A DNA stretch of 64,000 nt from positions 1 through 64,000 of the forward strand of contig NZ_VXLC01000047.1 of NCBI RefSeq assembly GCF_008704205.1. The letters run 5' to 3'. Position 1 is the stretch's first letter. Every line of letters begins with the position of its first letter. Of the stretch, positions 63,044 through 64,000 are shown piece after piece. Under the pieces are notes generated by a model that saw only the letters and a list, made by a program, of their open reading frames with translations, did not search any database and was not told the DNA's origin. Both the position numbers and the translations under genes were made by a program. This DNA comes from Nocardia colli (GTDB lineage: Bacteria > Actinomycetota > Actinomycetes > Mycobacteriales > Mycobacteriaceae).

Positions 63044-64000
63044 ATGGACCTACTCGCCGTTATCGGCAGCATAGTGGGGGTGGGCGCGATCGTCGGCGGT
63101 GTGCTGACCGCCGCCAGCGCGCGGGTGGTCGCGCAGTACGAGAAGGGGTTGATCTTCCGGTTCGGCCGGGTGGTCTCCACCCGGGAACCGGGGCTGCGCC
63201 TGCTGATTCCGTTCGTCGACCGGATGCGCAAAGTGTCGACGCAGATCGTCACCATGCCGGTGCCCGCGCAGGAGGGCATCACCCGAGACAACGTGACGGT
63301 GCGGGTGGACGCCGTCGTCTACTTCCGGGTGTTCGACCCGGTGCTCGCGGTGGTGGAGGTGCAGAACTACCTGTTCGCCGTCGGGCAGGTGGCGCAGACA
63401 TCGCTGCGGTCGATCATCGGCAAGAGCGACCTCGATAGCTTGCTGTCCAACCGCGAGGAGCTGAACAAGGGCCTGGAGTTGATGATCGACAGCCCGGCGC
63501 TCGGCTGGGGCGTGCACATCGATCGGGTGGAGATCAAGGATGTGGCACTGCCGGATTCGCTGAAACGCTCGATGTCGCGTCAGGCCGAGGCGGAACGCGA
63601 ACGCCGGGCCAGGGTGATCTCCGCCGAGGGTGAGTTGCAGGCCTCGAAGATGCTGGCGCAGGCGGGTGCGCAGATGTCGGAATCGCCGGCCGCGTTGCAG
63701 CTGCGGCTGCTGGAAACCGTGGTTCAGGTTGCGGCGGAAAAGAATTCGACGCTGGTGCTGCCGTTCCCGGTGGAGCTGCTGCGTTTCCTCGAACGCGCGA
63801 CACCGTCGGCTGCGACCAATTCGCCACCGCCGCAACAGCAGTCGGTGCCAGCCGAGTCCGCCGCGGTCGCCGCACCCGCGGAACCCGCGGCGGTCGCCGC
63901 ATCCGACAAGCCCGCAGGGATCACCGCACCCGCCGAGCCCGCAGCGATCCCTGCGAGCCCGGAGCAGCGCCGACTCGATTCGCCGGACGAATCGCCGGCG
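63044..64000 (+). CDS. SPFH/band-7 (slipin/stomatin-like) protein, 3' end beyond the window
   Basis: 319 codons are visible with no stop. Residues 1-27 are a membrane segment (LAVIGSIVGVGAIVGGVLTA). Residues about 28-200 are the SPFH domain: VVAQYEKGLIFRFGRVV, EGITRDNVTVRVDAVVYFRV and SLRSIIGKSDLDSLLSNREE. A coiled coil (RQAEAERERRARVISAEGEL) follows, then an Ala/Pro-rich tail with PAEPAA repeats. It scaffolds membrane microdomains and associated proteases. Confidence 0.92.
   Translation, partial: MDLLAVIGSIVGVGAIVGGVLTAASARVVAQYEKGLIFRFGRVVSTREPGLRLLIPFVDRMRKVSTQIVTMPVPAQEGITRDNVTVRVDAVVYFRVFDPVLAVVEVQNYLFAVGQVAQTSLRSIIGKSDLDSLLSNREELNKGLELMIDSPALGWGVHIDRVEIKDVALPDSLKRSMSRQAEAERERRARVISAEGELQASKMLAQAGAQMSESPAALQLRLLETVVQVAAEKNSTLVLPFPVELLRFLERATPSAATNSPPPQQQSVPAESAAVAAPAEPAAVAASDKPAGITAPAEPAAIPASPEQRRLDSPDESPA

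Overview
The window is high-GC actinobacterial DNA, most likely from a mycolic-acid producer such as Nocardia. It carries the FAS-II gene order fabD-acpM-kasA-accD6 preceded by aceE and a MabR-type regulator, flanked by AhpE and a DUF3052 protein, and also ptpA, SURF1, cobC/cobD, the RNase HI-phosphatase fusion, a Hip1-like lipoprotein and rnpB. These match the Mycobacterium tuberculosis Rv2224c-Rv2247 neighbourhood, but in a rearranged order. The genus is inferred from gene content and order; no search was run.

Layout. (1) 1-9.4 kb is an accessory stretch ending at a tRNA-Val: a DUF4926-like gene broken by an IS30 transposase fragment, a small secreted protein, and a tightly coupled minus-strand cassette of three tyrosine recombinases plus a DUF6262/TnpC-like helper. 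Beyond it are small paired hypothetical genes and an IbaG/BolA-like protein. (2) 9.5-20 kb is the conserved core: ahpE, a DUF3052 gene, a lipoprotein, aceE, mabR, then fabD-acpM-kasA-accD6. A perfect 25-bp palindrome in front of fabD is the probable MabR operator. (3) 20-37 kb holds metabolic and regulatory genes: dctA, HxlR, two nitroreductases, an orphan Eco57I/TaqI-type adenine methylase with a seven-unit repeat insert, SDR, gamma-carbonic anhydrase, GlxA-type regulator, metallo-hydrolase, TipA-like and TetR/MarR regulators, hydrolase and NmrA-like protein. Several intergenic palindromes look like operators. (4) 36-48 kb is rich in non-coding repeats: a 30/60-bp minisatellite, CCGCACACC-bounded hairpins, five copies of a ~58-bp imperfect palindrome and a decayed ~60-bp array. 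They lie around a four-repeat membrane-anchored protein, ald, an ECF41 sigma factor, cobD, SURF1, ptpA, cobC and a Nif3-like gene. (5) 48-64 kb has the C4 zinc-ribbon coiled-coil protein, RNase HI-phosphatase, a secreted serine protease, an MmyB-like regulator, membrane proteins, a Hip1-like lipoprotein, a Nudix hydrolase, a TetR/membrane-protein pair, a hydrolase, RNase P RNA, a second copy of a small secreted family and a stomatin-like protein running off the end.

Functionally, pyruvate dehydrogenase E1 (acetyl-CoA), AccD6 (malonyl-CoA), FabD (malonyl-AcpM) and KasA (elongation) form one acyl-chain supply line under a local regulator. The cobC/cobD genes belong to cobalamin synthesis but are now split by other genes. 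The least explained elements are the recombinase trio with a degenerate middle member, the methylase repeat insert, and the repeat families between 38 and 48 kb.
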